Of a stretch of DNA of 64,000 nucleotides, positions 8,739 through 17,557 are shown piece by piece. Positions within the stretch are counted from its first letter, which is position 1; each line of letters begins with the position of its first letter. The DNA is from Candidatus Cloacimonadota bacterium (GTDB lineage Bacteria > Cloacimonadota > Cloacimonadia > Cloacimonadales > TCS61): the NCBI GenBank assembly GCA_030445745.1, contig JASUTE010000005.1, forward strand, positions 68,528 to 132,527, written 5' to 3'. The position numbers were made by a program, and so were the translations under genes. The notes below the pieces were generated by a model that was given only the letters and a program-made list of their open reading frames with translations, searched no databases and had not been told where the DNA came from.

Positions 8739-9839
8739 ATGATAATTACGATAGCAAACACTGTTATAATTGTGAGTGGCATTTCTGGTTTCTTAGCGTT
8801 TTTACTGGTGTTAGCCGAAAAATTCTTTGCTAATTATGGCGAATGCAAGATAGATATTAACGGGAAAAAAGAACTGGTAATAGAAGGTGGGAGTTCTTTA
8901 CTAGCTAGTTTGAACGAGAATAAAATATTTTTAGCATCTGCTTGTGGTGGTCGTGGTAGTTGTGGTTTTTGTAAATGTACTGTAAAAAGCGGTGGAGGCC
9001 CGCTGCTACCAACCGAGAAACCATTTTTGAATTCACAGGAAATAAATAAGGGTGTAAGATTAGCCTGCCAGATAAAAGTTAAGGAAGATCTTCAGATAGA
9101 AATTCCTGAAGAAATTTTTAATATTCGCAAATTTAAAGCTGAGGTTAGCCAAATAAGAAATTTTACCTACGATATCAAAGAATTAACTTTGAAGTTGATA
9201 GAGCCAAATGAAATAGATTTTAAAGCTGGGCAGTATGTGCAGTTGGAAGCGCCACCTTATGAAAAAAGCAAGCACAGTGTAACTCGGGCTTACTCAATAG
9301 CCAGCAGTCCGCTCCACAAAGATTATATTCAGCTCATTATTCGTCGTGTTCCCGATGGTATTTGCACTACATATATTTTCGATTATTTGCAGCAGGGCGA
9401 TAATATCAATTTCACTGGACCTTTCGGCGATTTCATCATTCGGGACACCCAATCTGATATGTTATTCGTGGCTGGAGGTTCCGGTAAAGCTCCTATAAAA
9501 TCTATGTTGGAATATTTACAGAACCAGGGCAGTAAGCGCCGAATGATTTATATGTTCGGAGCTCGTACTAAAGACGATCTTTACTTAACAGAAGAATTTA
9601 GGGAATTGGAAGAAAAATTGGCCGATTTTACTTACGTTCCAGTTCTTTCTAAGCCCAAAGAGGGTACAGACTGGCAAGGAAAAACTGGTTACATTCCGCC
9701 CTATTTTCCTGAGTATATAAAAGATCCCCAAAATACTGAAGCTTATCTATGCGGTAGCCCCGGTATGATTGCCGCAGTAAAGAAAGGGTTGTTGGAAAAT
9801 GGTGTTAGCGAAGATAAAATTTATTACGACAGCTTTTAA
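8739..9839 (+). CDS. nqrF: Na+-translocating NADH dehydrogenase-type subunit F (NADH-oxidising)
   Basis: A 366-residue input module of the complex. It has one N-terminal membrane helix (about residues 5-27), a plant-type 2Fe-2S domain with Cys69, Cys75, Cys78 and Cys110, and an FAD/NADH domain with RAYSIASSP (flavin) and GGSGKAPIKSM plus YLCGSPGM (nucleotide). It is somewhat shorter than the 407-residue Vibrio protein, though the cluster cysteines align within one residue. The presence of NqrF and absence of RnfB/RnfC shows electrons enter from NADH. Since nqrA is missing here, where electrons leave is open. Confidence 0.92.
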   Translation: MIITIANTVIIVSGISGFLAFLLVLAEKFFANYGECKIDINGKKELVIEGGSSLLASLNENKIFLASACGGRGSCGFCKCTVKSGGGPLLPTEKPFLNSQEINKGVRLACQIKVKEDLQIEIPEEIFNIRKFKAEVSQIRNFTYDIKELTLKLIEPNEIDFKAGQYVQLEAPPYEKSKHSVTRAYSIASSPLHKDYIQLIIRRVPDGICTTYIFDYLQQGDNINFTGPFGDFIIRDTQSDMLFVAGGSGKAPIKSMLEYLQNQGSKRRMIYMFGARTKDDLYLTEEFRELEEKLADFTYVPVLSKPKEGTDWQGKTGYIPPYFPEYIKDPQNTEAYLCGSPGMIAAVKKGLLENGVSEDKIYYDSF

Positions 9840-9851
9840 CAGAGGTGAATT

Positions 9852-10304
9852 ATGAAGGAAACTCCCCAGGAAAAAAAAATACATGAAAATATGAAAGCTG
9901 GTGTTCTTACCATGCACGGTTTTTTGGGTGATGATGATAGACACTTTCATGAAATTATCGCAGAAGATAAGGCCGCTTTGGAAAAGCTTGGGCTTTCCTG
10001 CTATCAAATTGCCGATAAACTTCAACAAATTACCGATAAAGCTTATAATAGTTACCAGGATAGCATTTTGTTGGATGATAAACTCTTGGTTTCCTATAAC
10101 AGTGTACGAGGCAAAACAATTTGTCCTTTCGGCCATCCTGGCGGCTACCCCAAAGGTGAAATAAAATTAAAGAATTTGGAAAATGGAAGAACTATCGTCT
10201 GGACACCTTTAAATATTCATATGATCAGAGAGCACTGTTTTTTCGAAGGAGAAGGTTCCAAACACAGATTGGATCCACAAATTATCAAAAAAACTCTTTT
10301 CTGA
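9852..10304 (+). CDS. Conserved-looking protein of unknown function after nqrF
   Basis: I do not recognise this 150-residue protein. It is soluble, with no signal peptide or membrane segment. It contains a striking TICPFGHPGGYPKGE stretch and a His-rich start (MHGFLGDDDRHFHEI), so metal or cofactor binding is imaginable. The start ATG has AGGTG upstream and lies 12 nt after nqrF, so it is very likely part of that operon; a role in assembly or regulation of the complex is only inferred from position. Confidence 0.6.
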   Translation: MKETPQEKKIHENMKAGVLTMHGFLGDDDRHFHEIIAEDKAALEKLGLSCYQIADKLQQITDKAYNSYQDSILLDDKLLVSYNSVRGKTICPFGHPGGYPKGEIKLKNLENGRTIVWTPLNIHMIREHCFFEGEGSKHRLDPQIIKKTLF

Positions 10305-10310
10305 AGATAG

Positions 10311-11462
10311 ATGAATAGAATATTTTTTATTATTATCTTATTTTTATGGGGCGAGATAAGTGGCCAAACCTTAAATGAAAAGATAGAAAAATTAGACGAA
10401 ATACGTTCCGAACTAAATAAAAAAATTGAAGAGATAGAACAAACTGAGCAACAAAAACAAGAGACAACCCAAAATTTGCAAGAATATCTTGCCCAGAAAC
10501 ATACAATTGAAGCTAAAATAGAAAATTTAGAAAAAATAAAGAAAAATGCTAAATCGGAATATGAATCGACCACGAATAGATTGAGTGATACTCGCAAAAC
10601 ACTTCTAGCAACTCAAAATTATGCCGATGTGGTGAACATGGTGTGCCAGGAAGAATTCAACATACTTTTTAAACTGCACTTCAAAAGTGTTCTTTATCCC
10701 GAAAATATTTCCGACTGCAAATTACTAGCTTATATGCTAAACGAATCTTTAAAAGAGAGCAGCCAAGTGAATAAGGAACTCAACAATTTACTCAGTGCCA
10801 AACAGCGCTTGGAAAGAAAGAAAAAAAAGGATGAAAAATATTATCTGGATGTGCGCTGGAGTGAAATAGTGAATAAAAAAAAAGATAAGAAATATACAAA
10901 AATGGTGAAGGATTTAGAAAATAACTTAGCGCAAATTGAAAAAGAACATAAACAGATGCTGCAGGTAAAAGCTCAGTTGGAAAAAGAAGCCAAATCCTTA
11001 GATGAATTGATAAGCAAATTGCAGTCGGAAATATTACAAGAAGATTATAGCTTTCAATTCTCTACAGAAAAACTGATTTGGCCTCTTACAGGTAAAATAT
11101 TAAGAGATTTTGGTGAACAAAAGAGTAGTGATTATAACGTAACTGTTTTTAATAATGGCATAGATATTGGTGCTAATCGAGGTAGCCAGGTAAAAGTAGT
11201 AGAAGATGGGGTAGTGGTCTTTGCAGAGCGTCATGGTGGTTCAGGAAAGCTTGTTATCGTTAATCATCGTAATGGTTTTTACACCTTGTATGGACACAAT
11301 AGTGTGCTTATGGTTTCCAAAGGAGAAGAAGTATTTAAAGGACAAACAATTGCACTTTCGGGGGCTACAGGTACAGCAGCACAACCTTGCTTGCATTTCG
11401 AGATAAGAAAAAAGGGGAAGCCAGTAGATCCACTGGAATTTTTGGATGAAAATAATAAATAA
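10311..11462 (+). CDS. EnvC-like murein hydrolase activator (M23 fold, degenerate active site)
   Basis: A 383-residue exported protein. It has a signal peptide (about residues 1-19), then some 230 residues of charged coiled coil, then a LytM/M23 domain from about residue 270. The zinc ligands of active M23 peptidases are partly lost. The first motif reads NNGIDIG where H-x-G-x-D is expected, and the last reads CLHFEIR where HLHFEIR is expected. This resembles EnvC of E. coli, which activates amidases during cell division and does not cut murein itself. The gene overlaps the next by 17 bases. Confidence 0.85.
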   Translation: MNRIFFIIILFLWGEISGQTLNEKIEKLDEIRSELNKKIEEIEQTEQQKQETTQNLQEYLAQKHTIEAKIENLEKIKKNAKSEYESTTNRLSDTRKTLLATQNYADVVNMVCQEEFNILFKLHFKSVLYPENISDCKLLAYMLNESLKESSQVNKELNNLLSAKQRLERKKKKDEKYYLDVRWSEIVNKKKDKKYTKMVKDLENNLAQIEKEHKQMLQVKAQLEKEAKSLDELISKLQSEILQEDYSFQFSTEKLIWPLTGKILRDFGEQKSSDYNVTVFNNGIDIGANRGSQVKVVEDGVVVFAERHGGSGKLVIVNHRNGFYTLYGHNSVLMVSKGEEVFKGQTIALSGATGTAAQPCLHFEIRKKGKPVDPLEFLDENNK

Positions 11463-12507
11463 AACTGGCAAATTAGAAAATTTCGTAAAAAATCACTGGC
11501 AACCCAATATGGTTTTCCTACACGATACCGGTAGTATGTATGGGATAGGTTGCGCTGCCTTCCAAAAAGATGCAGTTGCTAAAATAGACAGACTGAAACA
11601 ACGGGGTCAGCGCAAACATTATTTGGTGCTTTTTCCTAAAATAGAGTGGCTGAGTAGATATGGAATAATTTATCCAAACATTCTTCAACGCCTTTTCAGG
11701 CAGTTTTGGCCTGGTAATCTCACTATCCTATTATCCGATAAGAAAAAATATTTTTCTCACCTTACTTTTAGCAATAAAATCGGAATACGTATTCCGGAAA
11801 GTAAACTTCTACGCGATTTTATTTCCTACATTGAAGAACCAATTGTAAGTACCAGTATAAACGTAAGTGGCGAAGCACCACTTAAAGATTTAAAGCAGAT
11901 AATAAAAGAGAAAGGTAGCTGGTTCGATTTTGGGATCTCAGACAAAAGTAAAGTATTAGCACAACCCTCTACAATTATTGATTTTGTAGGTGGAGAACTT
12001 AAGCTGATTCGTGCTGGTAGTATCAATTTCGATTTGATAGAACAAAGCCTAAAAAAACCACTTATCTTGTTTGTATGCACTGGCAACATTTGTCGTAGCC
12101 CTATGGCTGAATATTATACGCGCAATCTAATAGAACAAAGGGGACTAAATTATCGAGTAGCTTCAGCTGGATTTATGGCTTCCGGTTATCCTATTTCCGA
12201 ATCTGCTTTTAAAGTTTTAAGAGAAAATGGCATAGATGCAGCACACCATGTGTCTTCTGTTCTAAATAGGAAGCTGGTGGAAGAAAGCAATTTAATTATT
12301 ACTATGACCTTACGTCAGAAGCGCGATCTTTTAAGTTTGTACCCAAATAGTTATAATAAAACCTTTACATTTTCGGAATTTTGTGATTTTGCCTCGGATA
12401 TAGAAGATCCCTATGGTTTGGAAATTGAATATTACCGCGGTGCGTTTGAGATGATAAAAACAAGAGCGCTGGTATTATTAGAAAAATTGGAAGCAGAGGT
12501 GGAATGA
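11446..12507 (+). CDS. Fusion: Sua5/YrdC-type domain + low-molecular-weight phosphotyrosine phosphatase
   Basis: A 353-residue two-domain protein. Residues 1 to about 195 match the Sua5/YciO/YrdC fold (TGSMYGIGC, FWPGNLTILL, KIGIRIPES, STSINVSGEAP), which makes threonylcarbamoyl-AMP for the t6A base of tRNA. From about residue 205 a low-molecular-weight phosphatase follows with the P-loop C211TGNICR217S and the acid loop EDPYG. The P-loop has Ile after Asn, as in tyrosine phosphatases; the arginine phosphatase YwlE has Thr there. The classic Sua5 N-terminal KRP motif is shortened to NKTGKLENF, so synthase activity is not certain. It overlaps the genes on both sides. Confidence 0.85.
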   Translation: MKIINKTGKLENFVKNHWQPNMVFLHDTGSMYGIGCAAFQKDAVAKIDRLKQRGQRKHYLVLFPKIEWLSRYGIIYPNILQRLFRQFWPGNLTILLSDKKKYFSHLTFSNKIGIRIPESKLLRDFISYIEEPIVSTSINVSGEAPLKDLKQIIKEKGSWFDFGISDKSKVLAQPSTIIDFVGGELKLIRAGSINFDLIEQSLKKPLILFVCTGNICRSPMAEYYTRNLIEQRGLNYRVASAGFMASGYPISESAFKVLRENGIDAAHHVSSVLNRKLVEESNLIITMTLRQKRDLLSLYPNSYNKTFTFSEFCDFASDIEDPYGLEIEYYRGAFEMIKTRALVLLEKLEAEVE

Positions 12508-13643
12508 TGGAATATAATTTGCTAAAATTCAGAAGATTTCTGCATCAGCATCCCGAGCTTTCTGGCAAAGAAGCTCACACAGCACAAAATATTGTGGAAA
12601 CACTGGAATTTTTCTCACCAAGTAAAATTATAACCAATTTAGGTGGACACGGCGTAGCAGCAATTTTTAAAACTGGAACAACTGGACCTACTGTATTGCT
12701 ACGAGCAGAATTGGATGCGCTTCCTATAGAAGAGCTGAACGATTTTGCTTATAAAAGCAGGGAAGAGGGGATTTCCCATAAATGTGGACATGATGGGCAT
12801 ATGACAATTTTGGTGGGAGTGGCAGCCAAGCTGGCACAAAATATAAATAAACTCAAAGGTAGAATTATTTTGCTTTTCCAGCCCGCAGAAGAAACCGCTG
12901 AAGGTGCCAAGAAAGTAATAGAAGACTTAGAAATAAAAGGAATTGTACCAGATTACGTTTTTGCACTTCATAATTTACCTGGTTATCCCTTGGGACAAAT
13001 GATTCTACGTAAAAACGTCTTTGCTTCAGCTTCTCAAGGATTTATAACCCGATTTAAAGGTAAAACTTCCCATGCTGGCCACCCAGAAAATGGCAGCAAC
13101 CCCGTACTAGCTATGACAGCACTGATAAATTCACTACTAGCCTTGCCGCAGCTGCATACTTCTTTCAACGATTCTGCCTTAGCTACCATTGTTCATGCAA
13201 AATTGGGCGAAATAGCATTTGGTACTTCGCCAGCCGAAGCTGAAGTAATGGCGACTTTTAGAACTCATTCCGATAAAGTTATGCAGCAACTTAGCCAGCG
13301 GGCAGTTGAGATAACAGAAGGCCTGGCCGCAACCTATAATCTGAAATTTATAGTGGACTGGGTGGAAAAATTTCCTGCTACAAAAAATAATGATGATTGT
13401 GTAGATATTTTGGAAGAAGTTGCCCAAAAACTTGATATAGACTATATTTATCGTTCTCAGCCTTTTCCCTGGTCGGAAGATTTTGCCTACTTTACCCAAA
13501 AATACAAAGGTGCTTTCTTTGGAATAGGTGCTGGTGAAAAGCATCCGCAACTGCATGATGAATTCTACGATTTTGCAGATGAGATAACAGAGGTTTGTGT
13601 AGAAATTTTCCTAGAAATTATAAATAAGATTCTGAAGGTGTGA
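12504..13643 (+). CDS. M20-family amidohydrolase (hippurate / N-acyl-amino-acid hydrolase type)
   Basis: A 379-residue metallo-amidohydrolase that removes acyl groups from amino acids or cuts aminoacyl amides. It begins with LLKFRRFLHQHPELSGKE, typical of the AbgB/HipO branch. The metal ligands are visible in HKCGHDGHM, in the Glu pair of FQPAEETAEG and in FALHNLP; the last ligand His is in GAGEKHPQLHDEFYDF. The dimerisation domain is complete. No signal peptide. It overlaps the previous stop by four bases (ATGATGG, so either of two Met codons may start) and the following racemase start. Confidence 0.9.
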   Translation: MMEYNLLKFRRFLHQHPELSGKEAHTAQNIVETLEFFSPSKIITNLGGHGVAAIFKTGTTGPTVLLRAELDALPIEELNDFAYKSREEGISHKCGHDGHMTILVGVAAKLAQNINKLKGRIILLFQPAEETAEGAKKVIEDLEIKGIVPDYVFALHNLPGYPLGQMILRKNVFASASQGFITRFKGKTSHAGHPENGSNPVLAMTALINSLLALPQLHTSFNDSALATIVHAKLGEIAFGTSPAEAEVMATFRTHSDKVMQQLSQRAVEITEGLAATYNLKFIVDWVEKFPATKNNDDCVDILEEVAQKLDIDYIYRSQPFPWSEDFAYFTQKYKGAFFGIGAGEKHPQLHDEFYDFADEITEVCVEIFLEIINKILKV

Positions 13644-13645
13644 AA

Positions 13646-14806
13646 ATGTTGAATACTTCCTACATTACATTGAATAAAAGAGCTTTAAAGCAAAATATTC
13701 GTTATTTAAAAAAACGTATTGGTAAAGATGTGAAATTTACTTCTGTAATAAAAGGAAATGCCTATGGACACGGCATAGAGAAATTTCTACCTATGGCGGA
13801 ATCTTGTGGAGTAGATTATTTTGCTGTTTTCGATTCCTATGAAGCTGCCAGAGCGCTTTCGGTAAAATCGGAAAAATCTCAGCTGATGATAATGGGAGCT
13901 ATAGATAATGAAGATTTGCCGTGGGCAATAGAGAACAATATCTCGTTCTACGTCTTCGACCTAAACAGGCTGAAAAAAGCAATAGCAGCAGCAAAATATA
14001 TAAATAAACCAGCCCGCATTCATATAGAATTGGAAACAGGTTTAAACAGAACTGGCTTTGAACGGGACTTACTGCCACAGGTTGCAAAGATTATAAACGA
14101 AAATAGAAAAGATGTAGAGATAGAAGGAGTTTGTACTCATTATGCAGGAGCTGAAAGTGTAGCAAATTATCTGCGAATTCAAAACCAGAAAGAAAAATTT
14201 GATACTAGCAGTAGTTTTTTGAAATCAAAGAAAATAGTACCACATTACTATCATACAGCTTGTTCGGCAGCAGCGCTTATTTATCCAGAAACTCAGATGG
14301 ATATGGTACGTATTGGAATTGCTCATTATGGTTTCTGGCCCAGCGAAGAAACTAAAATGTACAACCTACTTTCCGACAACCGGGATTTTACCCGAGATCC
14401 ACTGCATTCAGTTTTAGAGTGGAAAACCAAGATCATGAGTTTAAAAAAAGTGAAACAGGGCGATTTTATTAGCTATGGCAATTCCTTTCTGGCTTCCAAA
14501 AATAAGTTAATAGCTGGCATACCAATTGGTTATTATCATGGCTATAGACGCAGTTTAAGCAATGTGGGGCATGTGCTAATAAAAGGAAGAAAAGCTCAGG
14601 TGGTTGGTTATGTTAATATGAATATGTTTTTAGTAGATGTAACCAATATAAAAGATGTAAAAGTTGGTGATGAAGTGATCTTGATTGGGAAACAGGGAAA
14701 GCAACGAATATCGGTAGCATCTTTTTCCGAACTTACCAATTTTTTAAACTATGAACTATTATCGCGATTACCAATACAAATTCCACGCTATATTAAGGAA
14801 AAATGA
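13646..14806 (+). CDS. Alanine-racemase-like PLP enzyme
   Basis: A 386-residue fold-type III racemase. The PLP lysine is Lys36 in SVIKGNAYGHG, and the second catalytic Tyr lies in ISYGNSF. Two usually invariant acidic positions differ: GYYHGYRR replaces GYADGYxR, and VNMNMFLVD replaces VSMDMxxVD. It could still supply D-alanine for the wall, or it may be a racemase for another amino acid. A GTG at 13640 overlaps the upstream stop, but GAAGG is better placed for ATG 13646. It forms a unit with the upstream amidohydrolase. Confidence 0.8.
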   Translation: MLNTSYITLNKRALKQNIRYLKKRIGKDVKFTSVIKGNAYGHGIEKFLPMAESCGVDYFAVFDSYEAARALSVKSEKSQLMIMGAIDNEDLPWAIENNISFYVFDLNRLKKAIAAAKYINKPARIHIELETGLNRTGFERDLLPQVAKIINENRKDVEIEGVCTHYAGAESVANYLRIQNQKEKFDTSSSFLKSKKIVPHYYHTACSAAALIYPETQMDMVRIGIAHYGFWPSEETKMYNLLSDNRDFTRDPLHSVLEWKTKIMSLKKVKQGDFISYGNSFLASKNKLIAGIPIGYYHGYRRSLSNVGHVLIKGRKAQVVGYVNMNMFLVDVTNIKDVKVGDEVILIGKQGKQRISVASFSELTNFLNYELLSRLPIQIPRYIKEK

Positions 14807-15299
14807 CTACCCAAAGAGCGGTGAAATACAAGTATAGGAAATTTAAAAAGCATTGGAAGAACTAAGTATAACAAAGTGTAATGGCAACGGTGCTTATTTA
14901 CCTGCTGCTTTCCATTTTACACCTCCAGCATTTGGTAAATGTGGCTTCTATAGGTGCTTCGGCTTTTATTGTTTTTGCTATGCCCAAATCATTAACATCT
15001 AAAGAGAAAAATCTGGTGGCCGTCATGTTAGCGGCATCATTGTGGGAGCTCTGTTGGCAATTCTTTTGGCCAACTGCAAAATTACAGCGATTCGGCTTGT
15101 GATCATGGCGCTTTCCGTGGGAATCACAATGTTCATTATGGTGGTGGTGGATGTAGAGCATCCGCCGGCATGCGGTACAGCTTTGGGGATTGTCGTAGAT
15201 GGCTTTTCCAGTGAACTGGCGCTGGCTGTTGTCTTAAGCAGTTTATTGCTGGCTGCAGCTCACTATTTTTTCAAGCCCTATATGAAAAACTTGGTTTGA
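14803..15299 (+). pseudogene. HPP-family membrane protein, inactivated by two stops and a frameshift
   Basis: Remains of an HPP-domain integral membrane protein, a family mostly without known function and linked in some members to nitrite transport. The ATG at 14803 overlaps the racemase stop, and the first 20 codons (to KKHWKN) read well. In-frame TAA codons follow at 14863 and 14869. The same frame then resumes with QSVMATVLIYLL and ASIGASAFIVFA. Near 15016-15019 one base is missing, and the next frame continues with GRHVSGIIVGALLA and the diagnostic DVEHPPACGTAL to 15299. Three separate lesions make a sequencing error unlikely and point to a real but recent pseudogene. Confidence 0.85.
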
Positions 15300-16625
15300 T
15301 CAGTTATTTATCTTGGCCATCAGCTGGCCAATGTGTTTTATTTTTATTAGGTTAGAACGTTGAAGGCTAACTTTATCGGAAATGACAATTTTTTTGTAGC
15401 CCAATCTTACAGCTTCTTTAATACGCATTTGTATCTGAGAAACAGGCCGAATTTCGCCATTTAAGCCAACTTCGCCTATAAAGATCATATCAGCGGGTAG
15501 GGGTTGGTCGTTAAAACTCGAGATCACAGCAGCTACAGCAGCTAAATCTAAGGCTGGCTCCACTACTTTAATGCCACCCGCCAAATTAAGAAATACATCG
15601 TTATTGCGTAGGTTCAGCGAAAGGTTTTTTTCGATAACTGCCAGCAGTAACGCTAATTTTCTTCTATCGAAACCAAGGGTTACTCTTTGTGAAGTACCAT
15701 AATTAGCAGGTGATATTAATCCTTGAACCTCTACCAGAAAAACGCGGCTTCCTTCTATCGTGGCACCTACAGCAGTTCCAATTCGATTATCTGTTTTATT
15801 AATAAATATACGAGAGGGATCAGCTACTTCGACCAAACCTTTACTTTGCATTTCGAAAATTCCGATCTCGTTGGTAGAACCAAACCGATTCTTGGTAGCT
15901 CTTAAAATTTTAAATTGATTCTGGCTCTCACCTTCAAAATAGAGCACTGTATCTACCATATGTTCTATTATTTTAGGACCAGCAACTGCTCCTTGTTTGG
16001 TTACATGTCCAATTAAAAATGTCGGAATTCCAGTTTTTTTGGCCAGACGAACCAAGAGAGAGGTAATCTCGCGCAATTGAGAAATACTACCAGCTGGAGA
16101 ATCTAAATTTTCCGTAAAAATCGACTGGATAGAATCTACTACAATAAGTTGCGGTTCAAATTTAGCAATAGCTTGCAAACATGCTTCAATTTGGGTTGTG
16201 CATAAAAGGTAGAGTTCTTCAGAAGTACATCCCAGCCGATCGCAACGGAGCTTTATCTGCTGTGTACTCTCTTCACCCGAGATATACAAAATTTTTTGTT
16301 TTTTATTAGCTAATTTATCTGCTAGCTGCAGCATCAGGGTAGATTTTCCAATACCCGGTTCGCCTCCTATCAACACAACCATGCCTGGAATGATGCCGCC
16401 ACCCAGGCTGCCATCCAGTTCATTTATTCCAGTAAGTATTCGCTTGCGGGCTTTGGTTTGTATTGAGGTTATCGATTGCGGCTCTGCTTCCTCTATAGCA
16501 ATTTTGCTCTTTTTCTTTTTCCCCACAATCCGACTGACCTCTTTTAAAGAATCCCAAGCTCCACATACTGGACATTTACCCTGCCAGCTATTAGTTTCTG
16601 CTCCACACTCTGTACAAACAAACAT
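15300..16625 (-). CDS. radA: DNA repair protein RadA
   Basis: A 441-residue RecA-like ATPase that helps branch migration in recombination. The N-terminal zinc finger is CTECG and CPVCGAW. Walker A is GGEPGIGKST near residue 90, the RadA signature KNRFG follows, and the Lon-protease-like C-terminal domain is present (LAGGIKVVEPALDLA). Full length. It is the last gene of the rimP operon in this organism, two bases after ribF, and ends one base from the pseudogene on the other strand. Confidence 0.97.
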   Translation of the reverse strand: MFVCTECGAETNSWQGKCPVCGAWDSLKEVSRIVGKKKKSKIAIEEAEPQSITSIQTKARKRILTGINELDGSLGGGIIPGMVVLIGGEPGIGKSTLMLQLADKLANKKQKILYISGEESTQQIKLRCDRLGCTSEELYLLCTTQIEACLQAIAKFEPQLIVVDSIQSIFTENLDSPAGSISQLREITSLLVRLAKKTGIPTFLIGHVTKQGAVAGPKIIEHMVDTVLYFEGESQNQFKILRATKNRFGSTNEIGIFEMQSKGLVEVADPSRIFINKTDNRIGTAVGATIEGSRVFLVEVQGLISPANYGTSQRVTLGFDRRKLALLLAVIEKNLSLNLRNNDVFLNLAGGIKVVEPALDLAAVAAVISSFNDQPLPADMIFIGEVGLNGEIRPVSQIQMRIKEAVRLGYKKIVISDKVSLQRSNLIKIKHIGQLMAKINN

Positions 16626-16627
16626 AG

Positions 16628-17557
16628 TTACTTCCTATTTTTATAAAAATTTTTGGTTGTTTCTACATCTTTTCCAATTTGTTTGATTAAAGCTTGTTTG
16701 CTACTAAAAGTAAATTCATCTCTTATTTTTTTGAGAAAATAAAGCTCTACATTACTATTGTAAAGATCTTCATTGAAATCTAAAATATAAGATTCAATAG
16801 ATTTAATACCATTTTTCTTTAACGTGGGACTATAACCAATATTGGTAGCGGCTGCAAAATTTTTGTCTTTAACTCTTATGTTACAAATATAAACTCCAAT
16901 AGCCGGGATGAGTTTATTTGGTTGAGCTGGTTTTAAATTAACTGTAGGATATCCCAGAGTTTTTCCTATTTTATGCCCGCTTACCACTTGGCCAACAATG
17001 CTGTAATTTCTACCCAGATAGCTTTTTACTTTCTGCATATTGCCTTCGCGTACCAAATCACGTATGATACTACTGCTAATGATACGATTATCTTGGCGAT
17101 ATGGTTCCACAATGTCGATTTTGTAATTATATTTGCAAGCAAGTTCCTTTAGAAGCTTGTAATCTCCTTTCCTATCTTTCCCGAAATGTGTATCATATCC
17201 AATTACCAGTTCTCGAGCACCTATTTCTTGCAAAATTATTTTTTTTAGGAATTTCTCTGGTTCCATTGCTGCCATTTCAGGGGTGAAATTTAAATACAAT
17301 ATGCAATCTATTCCCAAGTTATACAGAAGTTTTTCTTTAACTGCATTTTCAGTTAGCAGATAGGGAAAAGTTTTGCGGTGAATAGTTTCTAAAGGATGAT
17401 GATAGTAGGTTAGAACAACAGCTTCACCATTTTTTGCCCGCGCTGTTTTTACAAGTTTTTTAATTAACTTCTGATGACCTTTATGTACGCCATCGAAAGT
17501 TCCCATGGTAAGAACTGGATAGTTTAATTTACAAATTTGATTTTCTAAAAAAGTCAT
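16628..17557 (-). CDS. ribF: Bifunctional riboflavin kinase / FAD synthetase
   Basis: A 309-residue enzyme making FMN and then FAD. The N-terminal adenylyltransferase part has MGTFDGVHKGHQKL, and the C-terminal kinase part begins with HKIGKTLGYPTVNLKP and includes IGVYICNI and ATNIGYSPT. It overlaps the truB stop by four bases. It supplies flavin for the many flavoproteins in this window (NqrB, NqrC, NqrF, flavodiiron protein). Confidence 0.96.
   Translation of the reverse strand: MTFLENQICKLNYPVLTMGTFDGVHKGHQKLIKKLVKTARAKNGEAVVLTYYHHPLETIHRKTFPYLLTENAVKEKLLYNLGIDCILYLNFTPEMAAMEPEKFLKKIILQEIGARELVIGYDTHFGKDRKGDYKLLKELACKYNYKIDIVEPYRQDNRIISSSIIRDLVREGNMQKVKSYLGRNYSIVGQVVSGHKIGKTLGYPTVNLKPAQPNKLIPAIGVYICNIRVKDKNFAAATNIGYSPTLKKNGIKSIESYILDFNEDLYNSNVELYFLKKIRDEFTFSSKQALIKQIGKDVETTKNFYKNRK

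Noticed and set aside
14881-15102. Short intact membrane protein starting at 14881
   Set aside because: Its reading frame continues upstream to the real start at 14803 through two stops and loses homology after the frameshift, so it is part of the HPP pseudogene.
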